64,000 nucleotides of DNA from positions 372,001 through 436,000 of the forward strand of contig NZ_JBBYXL010000003.1 of the NCBI RefSeq assembly GCF_039655865.1, given 5' to 3'. Source of the stretch: Prosthecobacter sp. SYSU 5D2. GTDB lineage: Bacteria > Verrucomicrobiota > Verrucomicrobiia > Verrucomicrobiales > Verrucomicrobiaceae. This document shows positions 35,366 to 44,016 of the stretch, piece by piece. Under the pieces are notes generated by a model. It was not told the origin of the DNA. It made no database searches and was given only the letters and a program-made list of their open reading frames with translations. Numbering within the stretch: position 1 is the stretch's first letter; every line of letters begins with the position of its first letter. The position numbers were made by a program, and so were the translations under genes.

Positions 35366-36196
35366 TCAGCTCCTGGGCAGCAGAGCCACATTGGCCAGCA
35401 CCACACCAGAAGCGTTTTTGACATCTACGATCTGGCCAGGATTTCCTTCGTCATCAAGATGGCGGAGACACCAACCGGCAGATTCCGCAGCGCACAGAAG
35501 ATCACTCACGTCATATCCCGCATTATGGAGATTTTCAGGGCACAGTTCCACCAGCCCGGCCCGGCATCTGCCGCTTCGCAACAGCATATCCGCTCCGGCC
35601 AATACCGACGGCTCATGGCCCTCAACATCAATCTTCAAGAAAGCCACTTCGTCATCAAGGTATGGTTTGAGAAAACTGTCCAGACTGACCACGCTGACCT
35701 CCACGAAGGGTCCAGGTTCGCCATCCTCCGTCGTGACAAGGCGGTTGCTAGTAGGTGACCTGCTGTCATTAAGGAAACACTGCCGCCCATCTGCCTGACT
35801 GGCAGCGTACTGGCAGGGAATGACCCGGTCGGCATGGTTGCGCAGCAGGTTGGCCTTAAGGCAGGCAAAGCTTTCAGGCGAAGGTTCAAAGGCATGGACA
35901 ATGCAGTCCGGGCGCAGATGCGCCAAGATCATGGCCATGCTGCCAATATTCGCACCCACATCTAGTATGATGCCCCTGGAGCCGGCAAAGCTGCTAATAA
36001 AATTCACCTCAGCAACCGGCGGGACCATGCCCTGCGCGCTTCGGTACTCGCTGAAACTCCTGAACCCGCGCATCACATCCCCCGAAGGAAGTTTCACTCC
36101 GGGCTCCAGTCCTACATGATGAAGTTTCCATCGCAGCCAGTCCCGCATCATGCCTGGGACGGTGAACAATGTGCACACATTTTTAAAGAAGCCCAT
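35366..36196 (-). CDS. FkbM-family methyltransferase
   Basis: 276 residues. The SAM loop ILDVGANIGSMAMILA, then VHAFEPSPESFACLKANL, and LKIDVEGHEPSVLAGA fit FkbM. N-terminal 60 residues are basic and hydrophobic, as in the other copies. It is upstream of a glycosyltransferase by four bases and follows a methyltransferase gene, so three tailoring or transfer genes sit together. Role as sugar O-methyltransferase is inferred from family and location. Confidence 0.9.
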   Translation of the reverse strand: MGFFKNVCTLFTVPGMMRDWLRWKLHHVGLEPGVKLPSGDVMRGFRSFSEYRSAQGMVPPVAEVNFISSFAGSRGIILDVGANIGSMAMILAHLRPDCIVHAFEPSPESFACLKANLLRNHADRVIPCQYAASQADGRQCFLNDSRSPTSNRLVTTEDGEPGPFVEVSVVSLDSFLKPYLDDEVAFLKIDVEGHEPSVLAGADMLLRSGRCRAGLVELCPENLHNAGYDVSDLLCAAESAGWCLRHLDDEGNPGQIVDVKNASGVVLANVALLPRS

Positions 36197-36210
36197 GATT
36201 CGATCGGCTT

Positions 36211-37209
36211 TTATGGTTTTCTAACAACCACAGGCTTATGGCCTGAGAGAACTTGATCAAACATTCCAGGATGGCTGAGACATTCATATCCCCTGGACTT
36301 GAAAAACAAGATGGCGTCCATGACATCTATCGAAGCGCAGGCGTCACAGTCTGCTATAAAAACATCACTCCCCATATAAGGTTGCAATTCCTGATAATGC
36401 AGAGGCAGATGTGACCTTCCAAAATTCGCCAGCGCGCGCCATAGTCGGCGGGGCACACGCAGGCAGAACTTGACGCCCCTGTTGCGCAGGGCTGGCAATG
36501 AAATCTTCACAAGCTTGTCCATTCCTTTCAACTCTGAGTAGGAGCGAACGGGAATCAGCCGGTTTTGGATAAAGCTGCAGTTCCAGGCAGGATGCAAAAT
36601 GGCATAGCCGCCAGGCGCCAGCACCCTGTCAACCTCCAGAAAGGCAAGGTCCGGCCGGGGCACATGCTCCAAGGTATTGAAAGAAAAAACCATCTCCATG
36701 GAAGAGTCTGTGAGAGGGATGTACTGCGCATCTCCAACAAAACGCCGGAAGTTTTCAAAGCCCTCCGCAAAAACACTGGAGCAGCTATAATCCATGCCAA
36801 TGTACTTCGAGGAACAATCCGCAAAAATGCCCGTCCCGCAGCCGATCTCAAGTACCCAACCCCTAATCTTTTTTTCCTTTATGAAATGGCGCACCATTTC
36901 GCGTTCATGCGCCAGATAATCGGAGGCCAAATCTTCAAAACGGCTTCTCCCGCCGTAATGTTGAATATAAAATTTCTTCCTCTCCTCTTCCGTGATTTTT
37001 TCATCGCCCTCAATTCCCTCCAGAGGCAGCAAAACGGGCACTCCGGCAGTCAGTTGATAAACATTAGAGCTGAAAATTAAACTGCCAAACTCACGCTGCA
37101 ATAAATGCGGACAGATGGTTGCGGTGGAGTTCCTCTGCTTGCTGAGCTGGGTCGGGCATATAAACGGCACTTCATTTACCCAATCGCTATTTAGTAAAAT
37201 CGGAACCAT
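36211..37209 (-). CDS. SAM-dependent methyltransferase with degenerate Trm112-like N-terminus
   Basis: 332 residues. Residues 1-70 look like a Trm112/Zn-ribbon domain in spacing (FICPTQ, TICPHL, GVPVLL), but each CPxC pair has lost its second cysteine, so zinc binding is unlikely. Residues 115-200 are the methyltransferase core: VLEIGCGTG, then YIGMDYSCS, MVFSFNTLEHVPRPD and GGYAILHPAW. This two-part layout is common in polysaccharide loci. The DNA is AT-richer than the block average. A 395-base gap follows on the upstream side with gene remnants. Confidence 0.82.
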   Translation of the reverse strand: MVPILLNSDWVNEVPFICPTQLSKQRNSTATICPHLLQREFGSLIFSSNVYQLTAGVPVLLPLEGIEGDEKITEEERKKFYIQHYGGRSRFEDLASDYLAHEREMVRHFIKEKKIRGWVLEIGCGTGIFADCSSKYIGMDYSCSSVFAEGFENFRRFVGDAQYIPLTDSSMEMVFSFNTLEHVPRPDLAFLEVDRVLAPGGYAILHPAWNCSFIQNRLIPVRSYSELKGMDKLVKISLPALRNRGVKFCLRVPRRLWRALANFGRSHLPLHYQELQPYMGSDVFIADCDACASIDVMDAILFFKSRGYECLSHPGMFDQVLSGHKPVVVRKP

Positions 37210-37230
37210 ATATTTAATACCGGCAGTCGT

Positions 37231-37479
37231 TTAGCATTGGAGATCCTCATTCCTGAACATGGTGTTAGCCCATAACGGTCCTTCTGATCCTCTATAAGCT
37301 GCAGGAATGCCGAATCTGCGAAACCCGAGAACAGCTCCGCCTAGAGGTTGGTAAACCTTGGGCTTAAAACCAATACCCCTCACTTTCCAGGAAATCCAGG
37401 CAGACAGCATTCGAGATGTCAAAAAAGGGTTTTTATATTTTGGCCAAGGCCATGATGAACCGCCACTATATTGGCGTTC
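37231..37479 (-). pseudogene. Remnant of a coding sequence (3' end only)
   Basis: An 82-codon open stretch between in-frame stops, with no good start near its beginning, ends normally at 37231. It reads like real protein: PWPKYKNPFLTSRMLSAW near the start, then KPKVYQPLGGAVLGFRRFG and a Pro/Gly-rich end. Aromatic-, Lys- and Gly-containing composition and the lack of an initiation site suggest the C-terminal end of a gene whose 5' part is gone. No family was identified. The rest of the gap between 37480 and 37604 is AT-rich with no visible gene. Confidence 0.4.
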
Positions 37480-37604
37480 TTACTTCTGAAACAAGTCAGT
37501 TATTATTCAACTAAAAATACTGCTTCATATATTTGAGCAAGCAGCACCGATCATATGTCGCCCTCCATCAATTAAAGTAACCTTCAATTGAAACAGGATG
37601 TCCT

Positions 37605-38327
37605 TCATTCTTTTTTTGCTTCCCAGTATTGAGAACACTCAGGGACAGCCATTGGAAATCTGATGGGATGTGTATCAAACCCCCCAAAATTTGAATTTTT
37701 ATCCCTGTAACTGGATGGGATTACCTCACTAAATCCTGTTTTACGAATAAGTGACTCCAGCTCATTTTCTGAATATATATGCCGGTGATCATGCAGATAG
37801 AAAATATCATTGATCGGCTTGGTGTCATCTGGCTTTGAACGCACTTGTTCGATGAAATAATCAAGACTGGGGGTCGTAATTCGAATCCATCCCCCAGGCA
37901 TTAGAGCTTGAAAACATCTGCTGAGCAGAGCCTCACCCTGCTCTTTTGAGATATGCTCAATGACTTCTTCCAGATAAAAGACATCAATGGAATTGGGAGG
38001 GAAAGGCAGCTGACCCGTCAAATCGGCCCAGACATCACTTCTGGGGTCTATGTCAGCTGTCAGCCAACGTTCATGCAGCACTGAACCTCCACCTAAATTG
38101 ACAATATGGACATTCCCACTGACAAGCCATTGTTTAAGATATTTCCTGGTAACCCAAGGACCAACAAGACTCCAAAATAGAAAAGAATGCCGTCCAATGT
38201 AACTCAACACCGCATGCACATAACCATAACGCGAACCATAAAAATATAGGCGCTTCAAAAAAGAAGATGGCGGCAAAAGACGGCCCTCCATTGGATTATC
38301 TGTCACATGACAGGTTTTTTCCCTCAT
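37605..38327 (-). CDS. SAM-dependent methyltransferase, low-GC
   Basis: 240 residues. LGGGSVLHERWLTADIDPRSDVWADL is an atypical SAM site, where the usual acidic-Gly loop is reduced to LGGG and the acidic ribose-binding residue follows in ADIDP; FYLEEVIEHISKEQGE and GGWIRITTPSLDY are standard. This variant occurs in O-antigen-locus methyltransferases that act on lipid- or nucleotide-linked sugars. A possible later start is the ATG at 38291. Composition is visibly more AT-rich than flanking genes (about 43% GC in the sampled line against 57% near 2.1 kb), in keeping with recent acquisition. Confidence 0.75.
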   Translation of the reverse strand: MREKTCHVTDNPMEGRLLPPSSFLKRLYFYGSRYGYVHAVLSYIGRHSFLFWSLVGPWVTRKYLKQWLVSGNVHIVNLGGGSVLHERWLTADIDPRSDVWADLTGQLPFPPNSIDVFYLEEVIEHISKEQGEALLSRCFQALMPGGWIRITTPSLDYFIEQVRSKPDDTKPINDIFYLHDHRHIYSENELESLIRKTGFSEVIPSSYRDKNSNFGGFDTHPIRFPMAVPECSQYWEAKKE

Positions 38328-38408
38328 ACTACTTATATTATATTTTGGTTATTTCCTGACATTCGTGAAGGTTACGTCATCCACATTTCGGCTGGCTTGC
38401 CAGGGTTT

Positions 38409-38531
38409 TTAGCCAGGAAAAGATTTCAACTCAGCCACCAGCCGATCCCCGTAGCATTTCCAGGTGTAGTTAGCAGCCCGAGTTCTGGCAGCAATGAAAA
38501 GAGCTTTGTGGATTCCCGAATGAAATTCAAA
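38409..38531 (-). pseudogene. Remnant of a GT4 glycosyltransferase C-terminus
   Basis: A 40-codon stretch that starts directly behind a TAG and ends at a TAA contains AARTRAANYTWKCYGDRLVAEL. This strongly resembles the final helix of GT4 enzymes (alanine/arginine-rich, then YTW or FTW and a Leu-rich end), and the GT4 at 4891 in this window ends in the same way. There is no upstream GT4 body, so it is a decayed fragment. Identification rests on 22 residues, so it is tentative. Confidence 0.4.
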
Positions 38532-38708
38532 CTAATGTGGATCGTCTGGAATTGTCAGTCTGGCTCCTGACGGTATCGTCACACATTGGATTCCGCTGAA
38601 GAAACGCTGGTGCAACCTTACGAGAGTGAATAGGCCATGTCTCCGGCTCATTGCAAAAATAAACTTATTGATGCGTGGCAAATACCTCTGCGTTGGAAAA
38701 TTCGACAT
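38532..38708 (-). pseudogene. Small truncated ORF, possible methyltransferase N-terminus remnant
   Basis: 58 residues from ATG 38708 to TAG 38534-38532. The first half is basic and aromatic (LPRINKFIFAMSRRHGLFT, then LVRLHQRFFSG) and the end is VTIPSGARLTIPDDPH, a pattern like the lead into FkbM-type methyltransferases. The frame continues without a shift into the GT4-like remnant after the TAG, as if two broken genes were joined. It could instead be a genuine short gene; no ribosome-binding site stands out. The rest of 38328-38852 is AT-rich and shows nothing else. Confidence 0.35.
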
Positions 38709-38852
38709 GCCGCTTTATAAAAAATTGATTTTGTGATCCTCAACACAAGAAGCTTTGATTTTACTCATCATGAAAGAATAAGATGCCCGGTGCACCTGAT
38801 CTTGCCCCTCCATAGGGCCGTCTAATATTTCATTACCAACCTTCAGAATCCA

Positions 38853-41690
38853 TCAGTTTTGTTCTACCCTGAGTTTGACAAACACACGACCATTGATGGG
38901 ACAAATAATAACGCTTGAAACAGTTTCCGCCAAACTGGTTTCGCTTAATACAGATTCACTGCTGACATTTGCCCGAGACCACATCGTAAGATCATTGCTA
39001 ACCATGAGCTGTAACGTAAGATCAGACAGCCATTTAGAACGGCGGTATAGGACTTCAATCCTGTCCACGCCTTGGGAAATATTTCTCTGGAGTTTTACCT
39101 GAACCGGTGATGCGGTCGTACCTTCAGCGGCAAATCCCATTGCATACCTCATGAGATTCGTCTGACCATCTCCAGTATAACTGGCGCATGGACTGCTGAT
39201 CTCGGGATCACCCAGTTCCTCCTCTGTAAAATTTTCAATCTGCCAGTCGCTAAAGCTGCTGGCGGGCGATTCGAACGCCCCGATGTCATTGCGCCGTTTG
39301 AAAAATTGCCCGCTGTGATCTATGGCTGGTCCCAAGTCAAGGCCTGCGTTGATCAGCGGACTTCTGGGCTGAGGTCGCAGTCCGTCCAGCTCAGGATTTT
39401 CAATGTTGAAGCTGCCTGACTCCTGGCCCTTTGCCTGCCATTGGGAAAAGCTGAGGTTTTGACTGACATTATCTTCCTTGAACATGTGATGTATCTTCGA
39501 TTCTCCAAGCTGATAAGCATTGTGGCTAAACTGAAGACTGTCCTGGCTTTCAAAATTTCCAAACACGCTGGCTAAAGGCACTGACTCAGGCATCAGCACC
39601 AAATTGTTTCGGAAAACAAATCCCAATTCTCCTTCTCTCGTGAACAGAGAAGACTGGGGCACCCCCCCCAAAATATCCGTCACCTGCAGAGCGTCAAAAG
39701 AACAAGACTGGATGTCCACACGTCCATGAACAGGATTGCGGCCTAGAGTTCCGGAAATCACATGGATGCAGTGTCGCTCATTTAAGGAAGCCCCTGGGTA
39801 AACCTGGTTCATGCCTTGAAAAGTGCAACGTTCGGCCACAACATCTGACAATAAGGCGAGAGTACCACAGCGAGTCCCCTGGAGAAAGGTTTCCTTAACC
39901 CCTCCACCTTGAATATTGCCTTTGCCAAAATCGCAGTCAATGAACTCAAACCTGTCAAACTGTTGGGGTTCATCTGGAAAACCCATGTTGTGGCAATAAT
40001 AAACAGGATAATGCAGAGCCATCACTCCCTCAGCCGAGCCTATCAAACCCGAGTTTGCCAGGGAACGGCAGCGGTGAAAACGGTGAACGATTTGAAGATC
40101 CTCCTGCCAGTGGGTGAATGACACAAAAACAGACTGGCCACCAGGTCCTGGATAGGGGGAGCCTTGCTCACACTGGACATCATCAACCAATACATCGTCT
40201 CTAAGTCCTGCTTCTGCTATACCAATAAGGTGCTTGGACCCATAATACAGAAAGCAGTGCCTCACAACAGACTGTCCAGGAACCGCTGTGAATGCCAGAC
40301 AATAACTGCCGATCGGGTCATTGGTCAGCGCATGGGCCAGACAAGTCTTACCAGTGCGGATGTCTTGCACCCTGGCATTGGAGGCATTGATCAATACCGC
40401 CCCGCCATCTGAAAAATTATGGCTCCTTTCATACCGCTTCCCATCTGTCCTTGGGTCCGTGCTGCCGAAAGGATGCACATACAGGGTGATTCCGTCTGTC
40501 CAGAAAGACCCGGGCGTTGATGTCAGCGCTTCCTGGACAGAGGCAAACGAATCCCCCGTCGGATGATGCATGAATTTGTCATCCTCCCATAGCACGATGT
40601 GATCCTGCGTATCTGATGTTGCGAAGACATTGGTCGTGGCGGTCACCACCCAGGATGTGGCTGGCAGATCACGGTGACTTTTGATGCGGATCCATTCTTG
40701 CCCCTCCGCAGCCCTCACGTTAAGTCCGGGAGTGGAGAATTTCAGTGCAATTCCGTCGAGGTCCAGTTCCTGCCCCGCAGTATTGATAATGAGTGTATCC
40801 CCCTCTTCGTAACTGCTAGCGGGCAGCATACCTGTGTAGAGACTTTCCTCGTTCACTTTGGCAGCCGATTTCCAGGCAGTTTGCGGAGAGGTGCCATCAG
40901 CTTCATCGTCACCGCTTAGGGGATCACAATACCAGGTCAGTCTGGATTCCGGCTCGATCAGATCAGCCGGATAAGCAACGTCGGAGAAGTCATTCTCTTC
41001 AAAAGCATAGGCTGAAGGAGCGCCGACCCGGCCTTTGAGGAAAGTTCCATAGGACCAGCTTCCTGCGAACGTGTATCCAAGAGAGGCAATGCCTGCATGG
41101 CCGTTATCAATGGGTGCCCAGGACTGCATGGGCTGGCCGACGTGCTTGTAATAAAAACGCACATCTGCAGTCGTGCCTGACTTGAGATGGATGGCTATGC
41201 CGAGATATATCCACTGGTTATTCCATGACACGCCGGCAGGAGTAAATGAATTGAACATGATGCCGCCGCCAAGCTTGCCATCCTGAATGGAAATATAGGG
41301 GGAGGTGTTGCCATAAATGTCACATAGACCAAGCAGGTCCACATATCCTCCCTGCAAATCTTTCAGCATAAACCAGGCTCCAACGAATATCTTCCGGCGG
41401 TCAGAGGAAGCAAAATTATACCAGCCAACAGCAGGAGCCCCCTGCCCTCTCAGCTCTGCACTGGAACCTGGACTGCCAGCCAAGTGCGGACCGCCAGGCC
41501 GTGACAGCAAATTTCCAGCTACCGAGGTGAAATTTTCTCCCGGACTCTCCGGCGTGAGGGCCTCTGCTGAAGTGAACATTTCACGGTGCAGCAGCATCAT
41601 CTCCGCTCGCCCAGCCAGCTCTCCCAGCAGGAGCAAGACAGGAAGAAGCACCCAGAGTCTGAGGTGATTCGTGAGTGACTGCAGATGCAT
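38853..41690 (-). CDS. Large secreted LamG/parallel beta-helix protein with Verrucomicrobia-type C-terminus
   Basis: 945 residues from the ATG at 41690; the frame is open 25 codons further. A Sec signal peptide (basic start, then LWVLLPVLLLLGELAGRA) precedes a LamG/concanavalin-like region to about residue 240. The middle starts with TWYCDPLSGDDEADGTSPQTAWKSAAK, cut here as family-typical Asp/Gly-rich lead of a DUF1565-like right-handed beta-helix, and continues in repeated strand turns to about 830. The last 100 residues (TGDGQTNLMRYAMG, then LEVLYRRSKWLSDLT-like repeats and SNDLTMWSR) follow the common C-terminal cassette of secreted verrucomicrobial proteins. It may be a polysaccharide lyase or a surface adhesin; no catalytic motif was identified. 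It sits alone between AT-rich gap and GT2 gene. Confidence 0.8.
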   Translation of the reverse strand: MHLQSLTNHLRLWVLLPVLLLLGELAGRAEMMLLHREMFTSAEALTPESPGENFTSVAGNLLSRPGGPHLAGSPGSSAELRGQGAPAVGWYNFASSDRRKIFVGAWFMLKDLQGGYVDLLGLCDIYGNTSPYISIQDGKLGGGIMFNSFTPAGVSWNNQWIYLGIAIHLKSGTTADVRFYYKHVGQPMQSWAPIDNGHAGIASLGYTFAGSWSYGTFLKGRVGAPSAYAFEENDFSDVAYPADLIEPESRLTWYCDPLSGDDEADGTSPQTAWKSAAKVNEESLYTGMLPASSYEEGDTLIINTAGQELDLDGIALKFSTPGLNVRAAEGQEWIRIKSHRDLPATSWVVTATTNVFATSDTQDHIVLWEDDKFMHHPTGDSFASVQEALTSTPGSFWTDGITLYVHPFGSTDPRTDGKRYERSHNFSDGGAVLINASNARVQDIRTGKTCLAHALTNDPIGSYCLAFTAVPGQSVVRHCFLYYGSKHLIGIAEAGLRDDVLVDDVQCEQGSPYPGPGGQSVFVSFTHWQEDLQIVHRFHRCRSLANSGLIGSAEGVMALHYPVYYCHNMGFPDEPQQFDRFEFIDCDFGKGNIQGGGVKETFLQGTRCGTLALLSDVVAERCTFQGMNQVYPGASLNERHCIHVISGTLGRNPVHGRVDIQSCSFDALQVTDILGGVPQSSLFTREGELGFVFRNNLVLMPESVPLASVFGNFESQDSLQFSHNAYQLGESKIHHMFKEDNVSQNLSFSQWQAKGQESGSFNIENPELDGLRPQPRSPLINAGLDLGPAIDHSGQFFKRRNDIGAFESPASSFSDWQIENFTEEELGDPEISSPCASYTGDGQTNLMRYAMGFAAEGTTASPVQVKLQRNISQGVDRIEVLYRRSKWLSDLTLQLMVSNDLTMWSRANVSSESVLSETSLAETVSSVIICPINGRVFVKLRVEQN

Positions 41691-41776
41691 GATAAGCTTA
41701 CCAAGTGACCGATCGGCAAAGGAGTAGGTGGCGGCTGAAACAACCGTCTGACGCATTCCCATCAAAGACTACGAAT

Positions 41777-42703
41777 TTAGAAAGCATCACGGAACCCAAA
41801 CCTTCCGTTTAGGTCGCTCCGGCTGAAAATAGGCATGCGCGCCATGCGCATCCAGCCGAGGTATGTTTTCCAAGGCACAGGCGTGCGGCAGCGGGCACAA
41901 TTCCTCATCCCCTTCATTGCTGCCCACCACCAGCGGGGTTCCTTTATTACCCAGGCAGCGCCTACTGACCACGCATGACAAAACTGCCGGAGCACACGGA
42001 ACAGCGTGACCGGGACTATCCAGAGCCCGGGGCACCGCATCCAGACACTCCAGATTTCATTTCTCGCATTTAAATGATGGGTGCGCAGCTCATCACGGTT
42101 TGCCTGGGAATAATGGTGGCGAATGGTCAGTGCAGGCTCAAACCACACACTCCGGCCCAGATGATACACTTGCAGTGCATAGTCAGGCTCTTCGTAAGCG
42201 TGCAGAAAAAATGACGGGAACCCGGCGGTGCGAAGGTAGTCCTGCCTGCGCATGGCTGCGGCACCGTTCGCATAGGCGGCCACATAATGTCCGGGAATCT
42301 GGGGTGATCTGAAGGGCGGCACGTAGGAGCCGTCATCACGCAGTTCAGGAAATGTGACCACGGAAACTTCAGGATGCCGGGCAAAACATTCTTTGAGCCG
42401 GTCCAAAAAATCATCGTCCACCGGGTAGCTGTCATCATCCAGGCTCAGCACAATGTCCTCTGTGGCGGTGCGCAGCATCCGGTCACGGGAATAGATGGAG
42501 CCCAGATTCTTCTCGTTCACAAAAAGCTGACACATGCTGAAATCCGTCCTCACCATTTCCACCGTGCCGTCACTGCATCCATCAGCCGTGACCAATATTT
42601 CATCGGGTGCAGGATTGAGGCGCATCACTCTCTCCAGCGTCCTTCGCAAATCCGCACATCTGTTGCGGGTGGTGATCATGACAGCAATTTGCAAGTAACT
42701 CAT
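41777..42703 (-). CDS. Glycosyltransferase family 2
   Basis: 308 residues from the ATG at 42703; a start at 42781 would overlap the upstream stop as TGATG and add 26 non-family residues. IAVMITTRNRCADLRRTLE opens the GT-A fold, EILVTADGCSDGTVE follows, and IVLSLDDDSYP carries the DXD motif. A C-terminal extension of aromatic and basic residues (about 215-308) is typical of rhamnosyl- or galactofuranosyl-type GT2 members with amphipathic helices. Its start region and coupling to the next gene favour cotranscription. Confidence 0.88.
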   Translation of the reverse strand: MSYLQIAVMITTRNRCADLRRTLERVMRLNPAPDEILVTADGCSDGTVEMVRTDFSMCQLFVNEKNLGSIYSRDRMLRTATEDIVLSLDDDSYPVDDDFLDRLKECFARHPEVSVVTFPELRDDGSYVPPFRSPQIPGHYVAAYANGAAAMRRQDYLRTAGFPSFFLHAYEEPDYALQVYHLGRSVWFEPALTIRHHYSQANRDELRTHHLNARNEIWSVWMRCPGLWIVPVTLFRVLRQFCHAWSVGAAWVIKEPRWWWAAMKGMRNCARCRTPVPWKTYLGWMRMARMPIFSRSDLNGRFGFRDAF

Positions 42704-42780
42704 CTTGGCAGTTTTCCGGGATGCCGGGTAGGGGAATTGCGAATTAATTAGATTGGAGGATGGTGGACAGTCCGCGGCCA

Positions 42781-44016
42781 TCAGGCTTCAGAAAGCCTGC
42801 CATGGATGCTGCTGAGAGCAGAGGCAAGAATGCGCGCATGGCAGTCCCGGGTATATTGGAGGGCTCTGGATTTTGCGGCCATGGCCATGCGCGAGCGAAG
42901 TTCCCGGTCATGGGTAAGCGTCAGGATGGCCTGAGCCCATGCCTCGCTGTCTCTGGGTTCCACCACCAGGCCGCTGACGCCATGCTCGACAATATCTGCA
43001 CAGTAGGGAGAACAGATGACAGGGATGCCTGCCGCCATGGCCTCCAAAATGACGGCACCAAAGGAATCCGAAAGGGTGGGAAAAGCCAGGACGTCTGCAG
43101 TTTCATAAAGCTGGTTGATATCCACGCGGGGAACCCGTCCCAGAAAACGGATGGCTGAACAAAGCGGCTTGTGACGGACCACGTCGCTCACATCCCCGGC
43201 TGCGGTAAAAGATATCCGCCCCATGCCAGCACCCTGCGCGATGCGCTGGGCTGCCATGGCCAGATAATGGATGCCTTTCATGAGAGTACAACTTCCAACA
43301 AAGAGGACACTCCCAGGGTCGGGTCTGTTTTTGATGCTGAAAAAAGCCTCATCAATTCCGTAGGGAACCACATGGATGTGGGCTGCAGGGAAAAGTCCTT
43401 CCGCAACAATGTCCTCTTTGACCGCTTGAGTGGGGGCGATGACTTCGTCTGAAAGCTCACAAATGAACATGCGCAATCTTTCGGTGGGATTTGCACACGC
43501 CATGTAGGGAGGCTGAAGCTCCCAGTCCGGGAACCGGGCGTATTCATCCCGATGCACCTTCCAGTAGGAAGGCCGGACATAAAACTCAGTGACGACCCGC
43601 AACCCCTTCCGCCTTGCATGAGCAAGAAAAATTGGTGACCAGCCGAAGGAGGAGTATAACAAGTCCGCCTCACCCAGACCTTTTCGGATCATGGACATGC
43701 CAAGCATCCGCCCCTGGTTGCCAGCACCTGAGAGAGAGTCAGCCAGACTGTCCATGGCGGCCGAAATTGGAAACGTGCGGGTGAACGGCAGAACGCTTTC
43801 AGGAACTTTGCGGTTTTTCAGCAAGCTGAAACGCCTGCTCAAGGAAGAAATACCCGACAGCATGGATGCCACTTTTCCCAGCCCCTGGTTACCACACGCA
43901 TCGGTGTAAAAACCCGAAAGCATTTCATGTCTGGCGAGCGCCAGAGGAACAGCATAATTGTGCCTCGCGCCATTTTGCACGACAAGCACCCGGCACTCTC
44001 GCGACATGGTGGTCAT
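42781..44016 (-). CDS. Glycosyltransferase family 4
   Basis: 411 residues from the ATG at 44016, which overlaps the preceding stop as ATGA; longer frames to 44202 read through a Ser/Arg-rich stretch inside that gene. RVLVVQNGARHNYAVPLAL begins the fold, SVLFVGSCTLMKGIHYLAMA is the donor loop and FPTLSDSFGAVILEAMAAGIP the EX7E segment. It likely adds one sugar to the repeat unit in the cytoplasm. Donor unknown. Confidence 0.9.
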   Translation of the reverse strand: MTTMSRECRVLVVQNGARHNYAVPLALARHEMLSGFYTDACGNQGLGKVASMLSGISSLSRRFSLLKNRKVPESVLPFTRTFPISAAMDSLADSLSGAGNQGRMLGMSMIRKGLGEADLLYSSFGWSPIFLAHARRKGLRVVTEFYVRPSYWKVHRDEYARFPDWELQPPYMACANPTERLRMFICELSDEVIAPTQAVKEDIVAEGLFPAAHIHVVPYGIDEAFFSIKNRPDPGSVLFVGSCTLMKGIHYLAMAAQRIAQGAGMGRISFTAAGDVSDVVRHKPLCSAIRFLGRVPRVDINQLYETADVLAFPTLSDSFGAVILEAMAAGIPVICSPYCADIVEHGVSGLVVEPRDSEAWAQAILTLTHDRELRSRMAMAAKSRALQYTRDCHARILASALSSIHGRLSEA

